The notes beneath the pieces were generated by a model that was not told where the DNA came from, did not search any database, and worked only from the letters and a program-made list of their open reading frames with translations. A DNA stretch of 56,655 nt from Lachnospiraceae bacterium (GTDB lineage: Bacteria; Bacillota; Clostridia; Lachnospirales; Lachnospiraceae): positions 1 to 56,655 of the forward strand of contig JAAWBG010000010.1 in NCBI GenBank assembly GCA_022792535.1. The letters run 5' to 3'. Made by a program: the position numbers and the translations under genes. Within the stretch, counting starts at the first letter, position 1. The number at the start of each line of letters is the position of its first letter. This document shows, piece by piece, positions 35,306-45,989 of this stretch.

Positions 35306-35427
35306 CATAGATTTTGCATTGCACTTTTTTGGAATTCGAGGTAAAATATAAGAACTGATGTAACTGTGAGAAATTGCTCAGTTACGAACGGACAAGAGTT
35401 CAGAGGAGAATACAAAGGAGCAATTGC

Positions 35428-36600
35428 ATGGGATTATTTAATAAGAAGAAAAAAGAGGCGGCAGCGAGACAGACGGAGACAGGCCGGGCAAAAACAGAAC
35501 AGAATGGAGCAGATCAGGGAGCCTTTAGCCAGACAAAGACTCATCAATCGGGAACGAAACAAAAAGAAATCAAACAATATATCAAGGAAACCAGCGGAAC
35601 CATTGTCAGCAAGTCCATTCTGGAGGGGACTTCTAAGTTAAAGTGGCTGTTTCGCCAGGAAAGCGGAGAGGGATGGATTGCATTTGGAGACTGCGATACC
35701 CAGGAATATGTAGACAATCCGGAAAATATGGCTGTGGTGGATTTTAATGTGCTGGCTAATATAGAGCCGGCGGCAGCAAATGTCTTTTACCTTCCGCCAG
35801 GAGCAGATCTGGAGTTTTGCTCGGATGAGACAGGAAAATATTTTATTGATACGAGAACGGGAGAAGAATTTCGGGAAAAGGTGGAGAATCCTCTTCAGAT
35901 CGCCTTTGAAAGAAATATGAAATTTTTAAATAAAGAGAGTTATCCAGAAGAATTTTTTCAGGAATTATTTGGGGAGAAAGAGAACCAGGAACTGTTTGTG
36001 CTGGGAGAGGCAGATTTTCCAACAGGGGAAATTGTGCTGGCGGATCCTTTGGCATATCTGGGAACCAAATATATGATTACATTAGAGAAACAGATCCCGC
36101 CGGGAAGCTATCCGGTGGAACTTGCCATCTGCCGCTCCGAGATAGCGGGGCTGCGGATTGCGGCGGCCAGATTAAAGATCAGCGGCCAGAGGGCAGTTCG
36201 TCATGAGATTGCAATGCCAAAGGGAAATAACGTAGAAGATCTGGGCAAGTCAGGCGTGTGGGGATTTTTTGGCGTAGATACCGGTATGGCGTGTTTTACA
36301 GATTTAAAGACTGCAGGAGCCTACCATGGATTTATTCAGGACTGGCAGAAAAAGCATCCGGGGAAAAACCGATATGTGGATTATTTTGCCGCGTTCTTCC
36401 AAGAGAGTTATCAGAAATATCCTGATGTTCAGCGGGAGGGCGGCGACTTTCTGCTTTGGCAGGTGCCGGGCGCCTCTGACAGACTTGCCATGTTTGCCAG
36501 CGGTATGGGAGACGGAATTTACAGTGGATATTGGGGCATGGATGCAGAGGGAAATCCAGTGGAACTGGTGATTCCCTTTATCAATCCCCTGTACATTTAG
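35428..36600 (+). CDS. DUF2185 - DUF4241-like protein
   Basis: The 390-residue product starts at ATG 35428 behind AAGGAG; the longer open frame to 35374 lacks a site. A charged N-terminus of about 45 residues leads to a region like DUF2185/Imm33 (WLFRQESGEGWIAFGDCDT, TRTGEEFRE). The C-terminal 220 residues resemble DUF4241 (YPVELAICRSE, GFFGVDTGMACFTD, ASGMGDGIYSGYWG). Both are families of unknown function often met among immunity proteins of polymorphic toxins, but no toxin gene lies nearby. It sits 12 bases upstream of dnaE. Confidence 0.75.
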   Translation: MGLFNKKKKEAAARQTETGRAKTEQNGADQGAFSQTKTHQSGTKQKEIKQYIKETSGTIVSKSILEGTSKLKWLFRQESGEGWIAFGDCDTQEYVDNPENMAVVDFNVLANIEPAAANVFYLPPGADLEFCSDETGKYFIDTRTGEEFREKVENPLQIAFERNMKFLNKESYPEEFFQELFGEKENQELFVLGEADFPTGEIVLADPLAYLGTKYMITLEKQIPPGSYPVELAICRSEIAGLRIAAARLKISGQRAVRHEIAMPKGNNVEDLGKSGVWGFFGVDTGMACFTDLKTAGAYHGFIQDWQKKHPGKNRYVDYFAAFFQESYQKYPDVQREGGDFLLWQVPGASDRLAMFASGMGDGIYSGYWGMDAEGNPVELVIPFINPLYI

Positions 36601-36612
36601 AGGGATGCCATT

Positions 36613-39600
36613 ATGTCGTTTGTACATCTGCACGTTCATACGGAGTACAGTCTCCTGGACGGGTCGAATAAGATAAAAGAATATGTTGCCAGAGTGAAAG
36701 AGCTGGGCATGAATGCGGCCGCCATCACAGATCATGGCGTGATGTATGGGGTGATTGATTTTTATCGGGCGGCCCATGAAGCAGGAATTAAGCCTATCTT
36801 AGGGTGTGAGGTTTACGTTTCTCCTGGTTCCCGGTTTGATCGGGAAAAAGTAGAAGGAGAGGACCGTTATTTTCATCTGGTTTTGCTGGCAGAGAATCAT
36901 CAGGGATATGCCAATCTGATGAAAATTGTTTCCAGAGGGTTTACAGAAGGATATTACTACAGGCCGCGGGTAGACCGGGAAGTGCTGGAGACTTATCACG
37001 AAGGGATTATTGTGCTGAGCGCCTGTCTGGCAGGAGAAGTGCAGAAACTTTTGTCCAGAGGCGCTTATGACCAGGCAAAAGAGGCTGCGCTGTGGCACGA
37101 TAAGACCTTTGGCCATGGGAATTATTTTCTGGAATTGCAGGATCATGGACTGGCGGAACAGAAACATGTGAACCAGCAGCTTCTGCGGCTGAGCCAGGAG
37201 ACAGGGATACCTCTCACTGTCACCAATGACGTGCATTATACTTATGAGACGGACGTGGATTCCCATGATATTCTGCTGTGTATTCAGACTGGGAAAAAAT
37301 TATCCGATGAGAATCGTATGCGCTATGAAGGCGGGCAATTTTTTGTAAAGTCAGAAGAACAGATGAAGGCATTGTTTCCCTATGCATTAGAGGCAGTGGA
37401 AAATACCCAGAGAATAGCAGACAGATGCCAGGTGGAGATTGAGTTCGGAGTGACGAAACTGCCTCGGTTTGATGTGCCGAAAGGGTATAATTCCTGGGAG
37501 TATTTGAACAAACTATGTTATGAGGGACTAGAAGTCAGGTATCCGGCGAAACAGGGCATGGTATCTATTCCAGGGCTCCCTCAGCCCATTTCTCTGGAAG
37601 AGATCAAAAAACAGCTCCAATATGAACTTGATATTATTCAGCAGATGGGCTATGTGGATTATTTTCTGATCGTGTGGGATTTTATCCGGTTTGCCAGGGA
37701 AAATGGGATTGCGGTAGGACCGGGACGAGGAAGCGCGGCTGGTTCGGTAGTGTCTTATGCATTGAAAATTACCAATATTGATCCTCTGCGTTACAATCTG
37801 ATTTTTGAGCGTTTTCTGAATCCAGAACGTGTGACTATGCCGGATATTGATATTGACTTTTGTGTGGAACGAAGGCAGGAGGTCATTGATTACGTAAGTC
37901 AAAAATATGGCAGGGACCGGGTGGTGCAGATCGTCACCTTTGGTACCATGGCGGCAAGAGGCGTGATCCGGGACGTGGGAAGAGTGATGGACATGCCCTA
38001 TGCCTTTGTGGACAGCATTGCCAAGCAGATTCCCACAGAACTGGGAATCACCATAGACAAAGCCTTAAATATGAACCGGGAACTGCGTACCCTTTATGAA
38101 AATGATGAGAGCATTACCCGGCTGATTGACATGTCAAAACGTCTGGAAGGACTGCCCAGACACAGCTCCATGCATGCGGCGGGAGTGGTGATCGGTTCCA
38201 AAGAGATTGATGAGTTTGTGCCGCTGTCAAGAGGAAGCGACGGCGCCATTACCACACAGTTTACCATGACCACCCTGGAAGAACTGGGACTTTTGAAAAT
38301 GGATTTTCTGGGACTGCGAAATCTGACTGTGCTGCAGCATGCAGTTAATATGGTAAAAGAGGGGCAGAAGATTCAGCTTGATATTGACAATATTGATTTT
38401 AACGACAAGGCAGTGTTAGACGCCATCGGCACCGGAAGGACCGAAGGAGTGTTTCAGTTAGAAAGCGCAGGCATGAAAAACTTTATGAAAGAGTTGAAGC
38501 CTAAGAATCTGGAGGATATCATTGCAGGAATTTCTCTGTACCGCCCGGGACCTATGGATTTTATTCCAGCTTACATCAGAGGGAAGAATAATCCCGATTC
38601 CGTTACCTATGACTGTCCCCAATTGGAACCTATTTTAGCGCCGACCTACGGATGTATCGTCTATCAGGAACAGGTAATGCAGATTGTAAGGGATCTGGCG
38701 GGATATACCCTGGGACGAAGCGATCTGGTGCGCCGGGCCATGTCCAAGAAAAAAGGCTCTGTGATGGAAAAAGAGCGGAAGAACTTTGTATACGGGAATC
38801 CAGAAGAGGGAGTTCCAGGCTGTATCAGCAATGGAATCGACGAGAAGGTGGCCAATAAAATATATGATGAGATGATTGACTTTGCAAAATATGCCTTTAA
38901 CAAGTCACATGCGGCGGCTTATGCAGTGGTGGCTTATCAGACTGCTTACTTGAAATATTATTATCCTCTGGAGTATATGGCTGCCTTGATGAGTTCTGTG
39001 ATGGGCCATATCGGTAAGATTTCAGAATATATTTTTACCTGCAGGCAGATGGGAATCCGGGTACTGCCTCCCAGCGTCAACGAAGGGGAAAGTGATTTTT
39101 CCGTAGCGGAGGGCGGGATTCGCTATGGATTATCTGCCATAAAAAGCGTCAATCATACGTTTATTGAGAATCTGTGCAAGGAGCGGAAAGAACGAGGGAA
39201 ATTTAAAAATCTAAAAGATTTTCTGACCCGCATGACAGGACAGGAGATCAACAAGCGGGTAGTAGAAAACTTGATCAAAGCAGGGGCTCTGGATGGTTTT
39301 GACGCCACCAGAAAACAGTGCATGATGGTATATGTGGGAATTATGGAAGACATTGCCCAGGACAAGAAAAATACCATGGCAGGCCAGATGACGCTGTTTG
39401 ACCTTGCAGGGGAGGAAGAAAAAGCAGATTTTGAGATAAAGCTGCCGGATGTGGGAGAATATTCCAAGGAAGTATATCTGGGATTTGAAAAAGAGGTTTT
39501 GGGAGTTTATCTTAGCGGCCATCCTCTGGAAGAATATGAAGAAAAATGGAGAAAAAATATTACCAGAGTGACCACGGATTTTCTACTGGAAGAAGAGAGC

Positions 39601-40137
39601 GGACAGACCAAGGTGCGGGATGGAGAGAGCGCTACTGTGGGCGGCATGATCGTAGAGAAAACCATCAAGTATACGAAAAATAACCAGACGATGGCTTTTA
39701 TCACTTTAGAAGATCTGGTGGGAAATCTGGAGATTATTATTTTCCCGCAGAATTATGAGAGAAACAGTCATCTTCTGAATGTGGATGAAAAAGTCTTTAT
39801 CCGGGGACGGGTGTCTGGCGAAGAGGAAAAGAACAGCAAGTTGATCTGTGAGAAGATCTATTCTTTTGAAGACACCAGAAAAGAACTCTGGCTGCAGTTT
39901 GAGACAAAAGAAGAATATGAACAAAAGGAATCCCAGTTCACGGAGCTGATGGAATTTGGCCCAGGAAAGGATCAGATTCTAGTCTATATCTCAGAGGAGA
40001 AGGTAATGAAGCGGCTGTATCCTGGTCAGAGCATTGGCATTTTGCCTGAAACAGTCAACAAATTAACTAACTTTTTGGGAGAAAAAAATGTAAAAGTTGT
40101 AGAAAAGATCATTGAAAATCCGAAGAAAAGAGATTAG
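36613..40137 (+). CDS. dnaE: DNA polymerase III alpha subunit
   Basis: This 1174-residue replicative polymerase has an N-terminal PHP domain (FVHLHVHTEYSLLDG, AAITDHGVMYG), the catalytic aspartates in MPDIDIDFCVERRQEV, the fingers segment GVFQLESAGMKNFMKELKP and the C-terminal OB fold (GGMIVEKTIKYTKNNQTMAFITLED). Length and domain order are those of DnaE1/DnaE3-type enzymes rather than PolC, which carries a built-in exonuclease. Clostridia use DnaE together with PolC. It is 12 bases after the DUF gene and just upstream of pfkA. Confidence 0.96.
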   Translation: MSFVHLHVHTEYSLLDGSNKIKEYVARVKELGMNAAAITDHGVMYGVIDFYRAAHEAGIKPILGCEVYVSPGSRFDREKVEGEDRYFHLVLLAENHQGYANLMKIVSRGFTEGYYYRPRVDREVLETYHEGIIVLSACLAGEVQKLLSRGAYDQAKEAALWHDKTFGHGNYFLELQDHGLAEQKHVNQQLLRLSQETGIPLTVTNDVHYTYETDVDSHDILLCIQTGKKLSDENRMRYEGGQFFVKSEEQMKALFPYALEAVENTQRIADRCQVEIEFGVTKLPRFDVPKGYNSWEYLNKLCYEGLEVRYPAKQGMVSIPGLPQPISLEEIKKQLQYELDIIQQMGYVDYFLIVWDFIRFARENGIAVGPGRGSAAGSVVSYALKITNIDPLRYNLIFERFLNPERVTMPDIDIDFCVERRQEVIDYVSQKYGRDRVVQIVTFGTMAARGVIRDVGRVMDMPYAFVDSIAKQIPTELGITIDKALNMNRELRTLYENDESITRLIDMSKRLEGLPRHSSMHAAGVVIGSKEIDEFVPLSRGSDGAITTQFTMTTLEELGLLKMDFLGLRNLTVLQHAVNMVKEGQKIQLDIDNIDFNDKAVLDAIGTGRTEGVFQLESAGMKNFMKELKPKNLEDIIAGISLYRPGPMDFIPAYIRGKNNPDSVTYDCPQLEPILAPTYGCIVYQEQVMQIVRDLAGYTLGRSDLVRRAMSKKKGSVMEKERKNFVYGNPEEGVPGCISNGIDEKVANKIYDEMIDFAKYAFNKSHAAAYAVVAYQTAYLKYYYPLEYMAALMSSVMGHIGKISEYIFTCRQMGIRVLPPSVNEGESDFSVAEGGIRYGLSAIKSVNHTFIENLCKERKERGKFKNLKDFLTRMTGQEINKRVVENLIKAGALDGFDATRKQCMMVYVGIMEDIAQDKKNTMAGQMTLFDLAGEEEKADFEIKLPDVGEYSKEVYLGFEKEVLGVYLSGHPLEEYEEKWRKNITRVTTDFLLEEESGQTKVRDGESATVGGMIVEKTIKYTKNNQTMAFITLEDLVGNLEIIIFPQNYERNSHLLNVDEKVFIRGRVSGEEEKNSKLICEKIYSFEDTRKELWLQFETKEEYEQKESQFTELMEFGPGKDQILVYISEEKVMKRLYPGQSIGILPETVNKLTNFLGEKNVKVVEKIIENPKKRD

Positions 40138-40185
40138 AATGGAATAAATTGAATGATACAGGACAGGAAAACAGGAGGGACGGTT

Positions 40186-41160
40186 ATGGCAAAAGAGATT
40201 CAGACAATTGGTGTGCTTACCAGCGGCGGGGATGCGCCAGGCATGAATGCTGCCATACGTGCAGTGGTACGTCAGGGAATTGCACGTGGTAAGAAAGTAA
40301 AGGGAATTAAGAGAGGATATGCCGGACTGCTTCAGGAAGAGATTATTGATATGGAAGCAACAGGCGTTTCAGATACGATTCAGCGAGGCGGAACGATTCT
40401 GCAGACTGCAAGGTGTAAGGAATTTACCACACCGGAAGGTCAGGAGCTGGGAGCAGAAGTCTGCAGAAAACATGGAATCGAGGGTATGATTGTAATCGGA
40501 GGAGACGGTTCTTTCAAAGGAGCTCAGAAGTTAGCCGCTCTTGGCATCAATACCATTGCCATTCCTGGAACCATCGACTTAGACATTGCATGTACAGAGT
40601 ATACCATTGGATTTGATACCGCAGTGAATACAGCGATGGACGCCATCGACAAAGTGCGTGATACCTCCACTTCCCATGAGAGGTGTTCTATCATTGAGGT
40701 TATGGGAAGAGGCGCAGGCTATATTGCGCTGTGGTGCGGAATTGCAAATGGTGCGGAAGATATTCTGCTGCCGGAGAAATATGATTATGATGAACAGAAA
40801 TTAGTGGACAATATTATTGCCAACCGTAAACGGGGAAAGAAACATCACATTATTATAAATGCAGAGGGAATCGGACATTCTGCAAGTATGGCGAAGCGGA
40901 TCGAAGCGGCTACCGGTCTTGAGACAAGGGCAACGATTTTAGGACACATGCAGCGTGGCGGAAGTCCTACCTGTAAGGACCGCGTCTATGCTTCCACTAT
41001 GGGAGCTTACGCTGTGGACTTGCTGTGTCAGGGCAAATCCAATCGAGTGGTGGGATACCGTCATGGAGATTTCATGGACTTTGATATTGATGAGGCCCTG
41101 GCTATGCAGAAGAAACTTCCAGAGTATCAGTTTGAAGTATGCAAAAATTTAAGTGTCTAA
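40186..41160 (+). CDS. pfkA: ATP-dependent 6-phosphofructokinase
   Basis: The 324-residue glycolytic enzyme starts at ATG 40186 behind GGGAGG. It phosphorylates fructose-6-phosphate, the end product of the nag pathway encoded upstream. Motifs are LTSGGDAPGMNAAIR, VIGGDGSFKGA and EVMGRGAGYIAL. GGDGS and PGTID point to ATP rather than pyrophosphate as phosphate donor. The active-site loop reads GTIDLDI where most PfkA proteins have GTIDNDI: both catalytic Asp residues are kept but the middle Asn is Leu. Confidence 0.94.
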   Translation: MAKEIQTIGVLTSGGDAPGMNAAIRAVVRQGIARGKKVKGIKRGYAGLLQEEIIDMEATGVSDTIQRGGTILQTARCKEFTTPEGQELGAEVCRKHGIEGMIVIGGDGSFKGAQKLAALGINTIAIPGTIDLDIACTEYTIGFDTAVNTAMDAIDKVRDTSTSHERCSIIEVMGRGAGYIALWCGIANGAEDILLPEKYDYDEQKLVDNIIANRKRGKKHHIIINAEGIGHSASMAKRIEAATGLETRATILGHMQRGGSPTCKDRVYASTMGAYAVDLLCQGKSNRVVGYRHGDFMDFDIDEALAMQKKLPEYQFEVCKNLSV

Positions 41161-41188
41161 AACGTTTTCGAACAAAGGAATGTAAAAT

Positions 41189-41959
41189 ATGATAACCAGC
41201 ACTGCCAATCAGCAGATGAAGCGTGTAATACAGTTGAATAAAAAGGCAAAAACCCGCTATGAACAGCGGGTTTTTGTGGTGGAGGGAATGAAATTGTGCA
41301 TGGAAGCTCCCAAAGAGGAGATTGCAGCCATGTATGTTTCAGAGTCTTTTCTTGAGGAGGAAGACAAGAGAAAAAAGATTCAGGGATATTCTTATGAGGT
41401 GGTTTCCGATCATGTATTTCAGACCATCAGCGATACGAAAACTCCCCAGGGAATTTTAAGCCTGGTGAAAATGCCCGAATACCATTTAGAAGACCTGATG
41501 GGAAAGAATCCGCATCTTTTGATTTTAGAAAGCATACAAGATCCAGGAAATCTGGGAACCATGATACGAACCGGAGAAGGGGCCGGTATCACAGGGATTA
41601 TTATGAATCAGACCACTGTAGATGTCTATCATCCCAAGACAATCCGCGCCGCTATGGGAGCGCTGTACCGAGTGCCCTTTTACATTGCCAAAGATCTGCA
41701 GGAAACAATAGAATATTTAAAGGAAAAGGGTATTTTCCTGTATGGGGCTCATTTAGAAGGAAACTTGTCTTACGATCAGCCTGATTATACCAGAGCCACA
41801 GGATTTCTGATTGGAAATGAAGGGAATGGGCTCAGCGCCCAGACCGCAGAGCTGGCGGATACCTGGATTCAGATTCCCATGGAGGGGCAGGTGGAATCTT
41901 TGAATGCTGCAGTTGCGGCAGCTCTGCTGATGTACGAAGTAAGACGCCAGAGAAAATGA
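41189..41959 (+). CDS. TrmH/SpoU-type RNA 2'-O-methyltransferase
   Basis: This 256-residue protein has an N-terminal substrate-binding domain (about 1-95) and a C-terminal SPOUT domain. The SAM-binding knot motifs are visible: LESIQDPGNLGTMIRTGEG, LIGNEGNGLSAQTAELAD and IPMEGQVESLNAAVAAALL. Such enzymes methylate ribose in 23S rRNA or tRNA; the exact target cannot be told. It starts 28 bases after pfkA. Confidence 0.92.
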   Translation: MITSTANQQMKRVIQLNKKAKTRYEQRVFVVEGMKLCMEAPKEEIAAMYVSESFLEEEDKRKKIQGYSYEVVSDHVFQTISDTKTPQGILSLVKMPEYHLEDLMGKNPHLLILESIQDPGNLGTMIRTGEGAGITGIIMNQTTVDVYHPKTIRAAMGALYRVPFYIAKDLQETIEYLKEKGIFLYGAHLEGNLSYDQPDYTRATGFLIGNEGNGLSAQTAELADTWIQIPMEGQVESLNAAVAAALLMYEVRRQRK

Positions 41960-41983
41960 TAGATACGCATATTGCGTATCTAT
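41959..41983. terminator. Bidirectional hairpin between methyltransferase and small gene
   Basis: ATAGATACGCA (41959-41969) and TGCGTATCTAT (41973-41983) form a compact stem with loop TAT-size. It overlaps the stop codons of both convergent genes. Confidence 0.65.
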
Positions 41984-42240
41984 TCTTCGATAATATGAAT
42001 TTCCAGAAAATCAAAATCAATGGTTTCCACAAAATTATCCTGATAAAATCGTGCTTTTCCGTGGCGTTTGAATTCGGCAATGGTGGCCTCTAACCAGATA
42101 GGCTTGCTCAGATCGAATTCATAGCAGACCTGGTCAAGAGCCTGGAAGATCTTGTGGGTCCTGGTATCTTCGTCGTCTTTTGTGACGACCGTATCTTTGA
42201 TCAGATGATTGTCCTTTATGATTTTAAACCAAATACGCAT
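41980..42240 (-). CDS. Small conserved-type hypothetical protein
   Basis: This 86-residue acidic protein begins MRIWFKIIKDNHLIKD. GAAAGGAC precedes its start. It has the readable parts TRTHKIFQALDQVCYEFDL and PIWLEATIAEFKRHGKARFYQDNF. The alternating charged and aromatic pattern looks like a compact folded domain, and its gene structure (clear ribosome binding site, terminator) supports a real gene. I recall similar small proteins in Lachnospiraceae without a name. Confidence 0.7.
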   Translation of the reverse strand: MRIWFKIIKDNHLIKDTVVTKDDEDTRTHKIFQALDQVCYEFDLSKPIWLEATIAEFKRHGKARFYQDNFVETIDFDFLEIHIIEE

Positions 42241-42656
42241 GACAGAGTCCTTTCTTACATTAATAATTTCAAATCTTACCTTATCATAAGATAAATTCAG
42301 GTGTCAAATGGAAAAGACCAGAAGTCCCGCCGAAGCGGAACCCTGGTCTAAAAGAGAGTGGGCAAAAATTAAATTACATTCGGGTGGTAAATAGTTACCA
42401 CACCTGACTGTGACTGTATTATATCGTCAAAGTTATGCAGTTTCAAGGGCAAATAGCGCGAAATGTCAAAAAAACAAGAGCATTTTTGACATTTGATCTA
42501 AGATGTATGAGGAAAATCAAATAGAACATATAGGAAATTCTGAATTTTTTAGATTTAATCCAAGAAAATGGGAAAAAAGGACTAGACAAAACAACCAAAT
42601 TGTCATAATAAAATTTGATAGAATTGGACATAATTTTATTTTTTTCGAAAGTATGC

Positions 42657-42685
42657 TTGAATTTTTTCGTTAAAAATGCTAACAT
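42657..42685 (+). promoter_or_regulatory. Promoter of glpP
   Basis: TTGAAT (42657-42662) and TAACAT (42680-42685) are separated by 17 bases. Transcription would start near 42692, giving a leader of about 270 bases that contains the terminator at 42728-42780. Confidence 0.6.
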
Positions 42686-42727
42686 AAATGCATGAGTGAA
42701 AGAGAAAATAAAGTGCCTAGAGAACAG

Positions 42728-42780
42728 AGAGTAAGGTTAACCTCAGCAGAAATGCTGTTTATTAGCTTTACTCTTTTTTT
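42728..42780 (+). terminator. Attenuator-like terminator in the glpP leader
   Basis: AGAGTAAG (42728-42735) pairs with CTTTACTCT (42766-42774) around a loop that has its own small stem (CAGCA-GAAA-TGCTG), and seven T residues follow. It lies between the promoter and glpP. GlpP proteins allow transcription through such leader terminators when glycerol-3-phosphate is present, so autogenous control is plausible. Confidence 0.7.
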
Positions 42781-42960
42781 AGCCCATATTTTAGGGGTGG
42801 GAAAAATTTTCACACTCTGAATCAAAATAAAGCGGCCGAATGGCTGCCAGGGGATTTTAGGGCCTGTGCTTTTCAAAATGTTTCAGATACAGGTCTATTA
42901 TTGAGAAAGGGAGGTGGAATTTGGGGAAACGTGAACTAAAAGAAACTGGTGTGGAGGCCT

Positions 42961-43527
42961 ATGGAACAAAAATTTTATGATGCAATGTCGGATTGTCCTA
43001 TCATTGCGGCAGTAAAGGATTTTGAGGGAATTCAACAGTGTTTGAAATCTGATGTAAAGATTGTGTTTGTCTTGTTTGGAAATATGTGCAACATCGGAGA
43101 GATTGTAAAGCAGATCAAACAGGCGGACAAGATGGCTTTGGTGCACATTGATCTGATTGAAGGATTGAGCAGCCATGAAATAGCAGTGGATTATATCAGT
43201 AAAAACACAGAAGCAGATGGAATCATTTCAACAAGAATGAATATGATTAATCGAGCAAAGGAGTTGTCCTTATATACGATTTTTCGAATATTTGTTTTGG
43301 ATTCCAGAGCTTATCAGAGTATAGAGAAACAGAAAAAGCAGATCAAAGCAGATTTTATTGAGATACTGCCAGGGGTTATGCCAAAGATTATACAAAAGAT
43401 TAATAAACTTAGTTCTCAGTCTGTGATTGCCGGCGGACTGATCAGTGACAGGGAAGATGTGATTGACGCCTTGAATGCCGGAGCAATTTCAGTTTCAACG
43501 ACCAACCAGGATATATGGTTTATGTAA
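42961..43527 (+). CDS. glpP: Glycerol uptake operon antiterminator GlpP
   Basis: The product is 188 residues from ATG 42961 (GGAGG four bases before, rather close; GTG 42949 in frame is the alternative). It matches GlpP along its length: ALVHIDLIEGLSSHEIAVDYI, ADGIISTRMNMINRAKEL, FRIFVLDSRAY, FIEILPGVMPKIIQKI and VIAGGLISDREDV. GlpP is a TIM-barrel-like RNA-binding protein that, with glycerol-3-phosphate, prevents termination in glp leader mRNA. Terminator-bearing leaders precede both this gene and the oxidoreductase operon at 46055. Confidence 0.9.
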   Translation: MEQKFYDAMSDCPIIAAVKDFEGIQQCLKSDVKIVFVLFGNMCNIGEIVKQIKQADKMALVHIDLIEGLSSHEIAVDYISKNTEADGIISTRMNMINRAKELSLYTIFRIFVLDSRAYQSIEKQKKQIKADFIEILPGVMPKIIQKINKLSSQSVIAGGLISDREDVIDALNAGAISVSTTNQDIWFM

Positions 43528-43541
43528 GGAGGAAAAGAGAG

Positions 43542-44096
43542 ATGGGTAATACAAAAAGAAAGATTGCAGACGGATTACAGGAAATGCTACACGAGAAGCC
43601 TTTGCGGAAGATCACCGTGCAGGATATCATGGACTGTAAGAATATGAAACGTCAGAGTTTCTATTATCATTTCCAGGATATTTATGGAGTGATCGAGTGG
43701 CTGTATAATGAAGATTTTGTAAAACAAGTTACATATGATGAGAAGGAAGGCTTTGATGAGTGGATCTGCAAAGTGGTAAGGATCATCAAAGAGAATCGTT
43801 TCTTCTATAGAAAAGTCCTGGAGAATGTCAGCAGAGAACGGTTGATGGAATCCCTTTTCCCAGTAGTGGATGAACAGATCAGAAACAGGTTTTGGTCGGA
43901 CAAGAATGGGAATTATTTAGTGGAGAATTTTATTATCAAATCAGTCTGTCATTTTGTTTTAGATTGCGTAGCGATGAAAAAAGGGCCGGAAGAAGAAGAG
44001 GTACTGGCGGCAGTGGAAAATATACGGGCAATGCTCCAGCACCCAACCGGAAATATTTTGGTACTTCCTACAACAAAGAGCACGATGACAGCCTAG
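43542..44096 (+). CDS. TetR family regulator, DhaS-like
   Basis: The 184-residue product starts at ATG 43542 behind AAGGAGG. An N-terminal TetR helix-turn-helix (ADGLQEMLHEKPLRKITVQDIMDCKNMKRQSFYYHFQDI) is followed by a C-terminal domain of the kind found in DhaS, the activator of dihydroxyacetone kinase genes. Its place between glpP and glpK suggests a role in glycerol or dihydroxyacetone metabolism. No dhaK or dhaL genes are in the window. It lies 14 bases after glpP. Confidence 0.82.
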   Translation: MGNTKRKIADGLQEMLHEKPLRKITVQDIMDCKNMKRQSFYYHFQDIYGVIEWLYNEDFVKQVTYDEKEGFDEWICKVVRIIKENRFFYRKVLENVSRERLMESLFPVVDEQIRNRFWSDKNGNYLVENFIIKSVCHFVLDCVAMKKGPEEEEVLAAVENIRAMLQHPTGNILVLPTTKSTMTA

Positions 44097-44175
44097 GGTT
44101 TCGGCAGAAACACCGTCTATGAAAAAATAAATATAAGAAATTTGAATAAATTGTACAAATAAGTGTATGTGTCTA

Positions 44176-44204
44176 ATGACAAAAAGCACTTCAAAAGATA
44201 TAAT
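44176..44204 (+). promoter_or_regulatory. Promoter of glpK
   Basis: ATGACA (44176-44181) and TATAAT (44199-44204) are separated by 17 bases. The leader of about 30 bases is short and has no terminator, so glpK itself seems not to be under GlpP antitermination. Confidence 0.75.
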
Positions 44205-44206
44205 AA

Positions 44207-45736
<1,530 letters not shown>

Positions 45737-45887
45737 TTAGTGAGGAAAAAGGGAAACACGAAACGTTACCATACATAGCAGAATTTCTAGGAACAATAGT
45801 TAGGTCTCTGGATATACTCAATGTTAGCGAACTATCGTGTGTAAGCACATAAATAGTGAAATATGGCATTGCAGAGATAGCAGAGAG

Positions 45888-45933
45888 GCAATGATTACAT
45901 TCTCCGAGAGGAGAGTGTGATTGTTGCTTTTCT
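45888..45933 (+). terminator. Terminator upstream of the glycerol-3-phosphate oxidoreductase operon
   Basis: An 18-base stem (45888-45905 with 45910-45927; GCAATGATTACATTCTCC side) pairs throughout if G-U is allowed, with loop GAGA and then TTTTCT. It sits in the 318-base gap between glpK and the next gene, 128 bases before that start. It could end glpK or be the GlpP-controlled leader terminator of the downstream operon. An upstream CATTGC (45867-45872) could compete for GCAATG. Confidence 0.7.
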
Positions 45934-45989
45934 CATGAGAGGGAGTCCAGATAGATTCTCTTGGGTTAGGCAATAGAATGATGAAAAAA

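Larger units (their letters stand above)
42241..42960. other. 720-base AT-rich region without a clear gene
   Basis: It holds a hairpin (AGACCAG 42315-42321 / CTGGTCT 42343-42349, with inner CCGC/GCGG), a short palindrome GTGGTAA-ATAG-TTACCAC near 42383, a perfect 12-base inverted repeat (AAATGTCAAAAA 42461-42472 / TTTTTGACATTT 42483-42494), a promoter (42657-42685) and a terminator-containing leader (42728-42780) ahead of glpP. A 42-codon open frame at 42692-42820 crosses the terminator; it has no ribosome binding site and may be chance. Confidence 0.6.

Noticed and set aside
42692-42820. 42-codon open frame as a firm gene
   Set aside because: No Shine-Dalgarno site and it spans a transcription terminator; kept only as a possibility within the glpP finding.
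42679-42876. Minus-strand frame of 65 codons in the glpP leader
   Set aside because: No ribosome binding site, and it is opposite the promoter and terminator of glpP.
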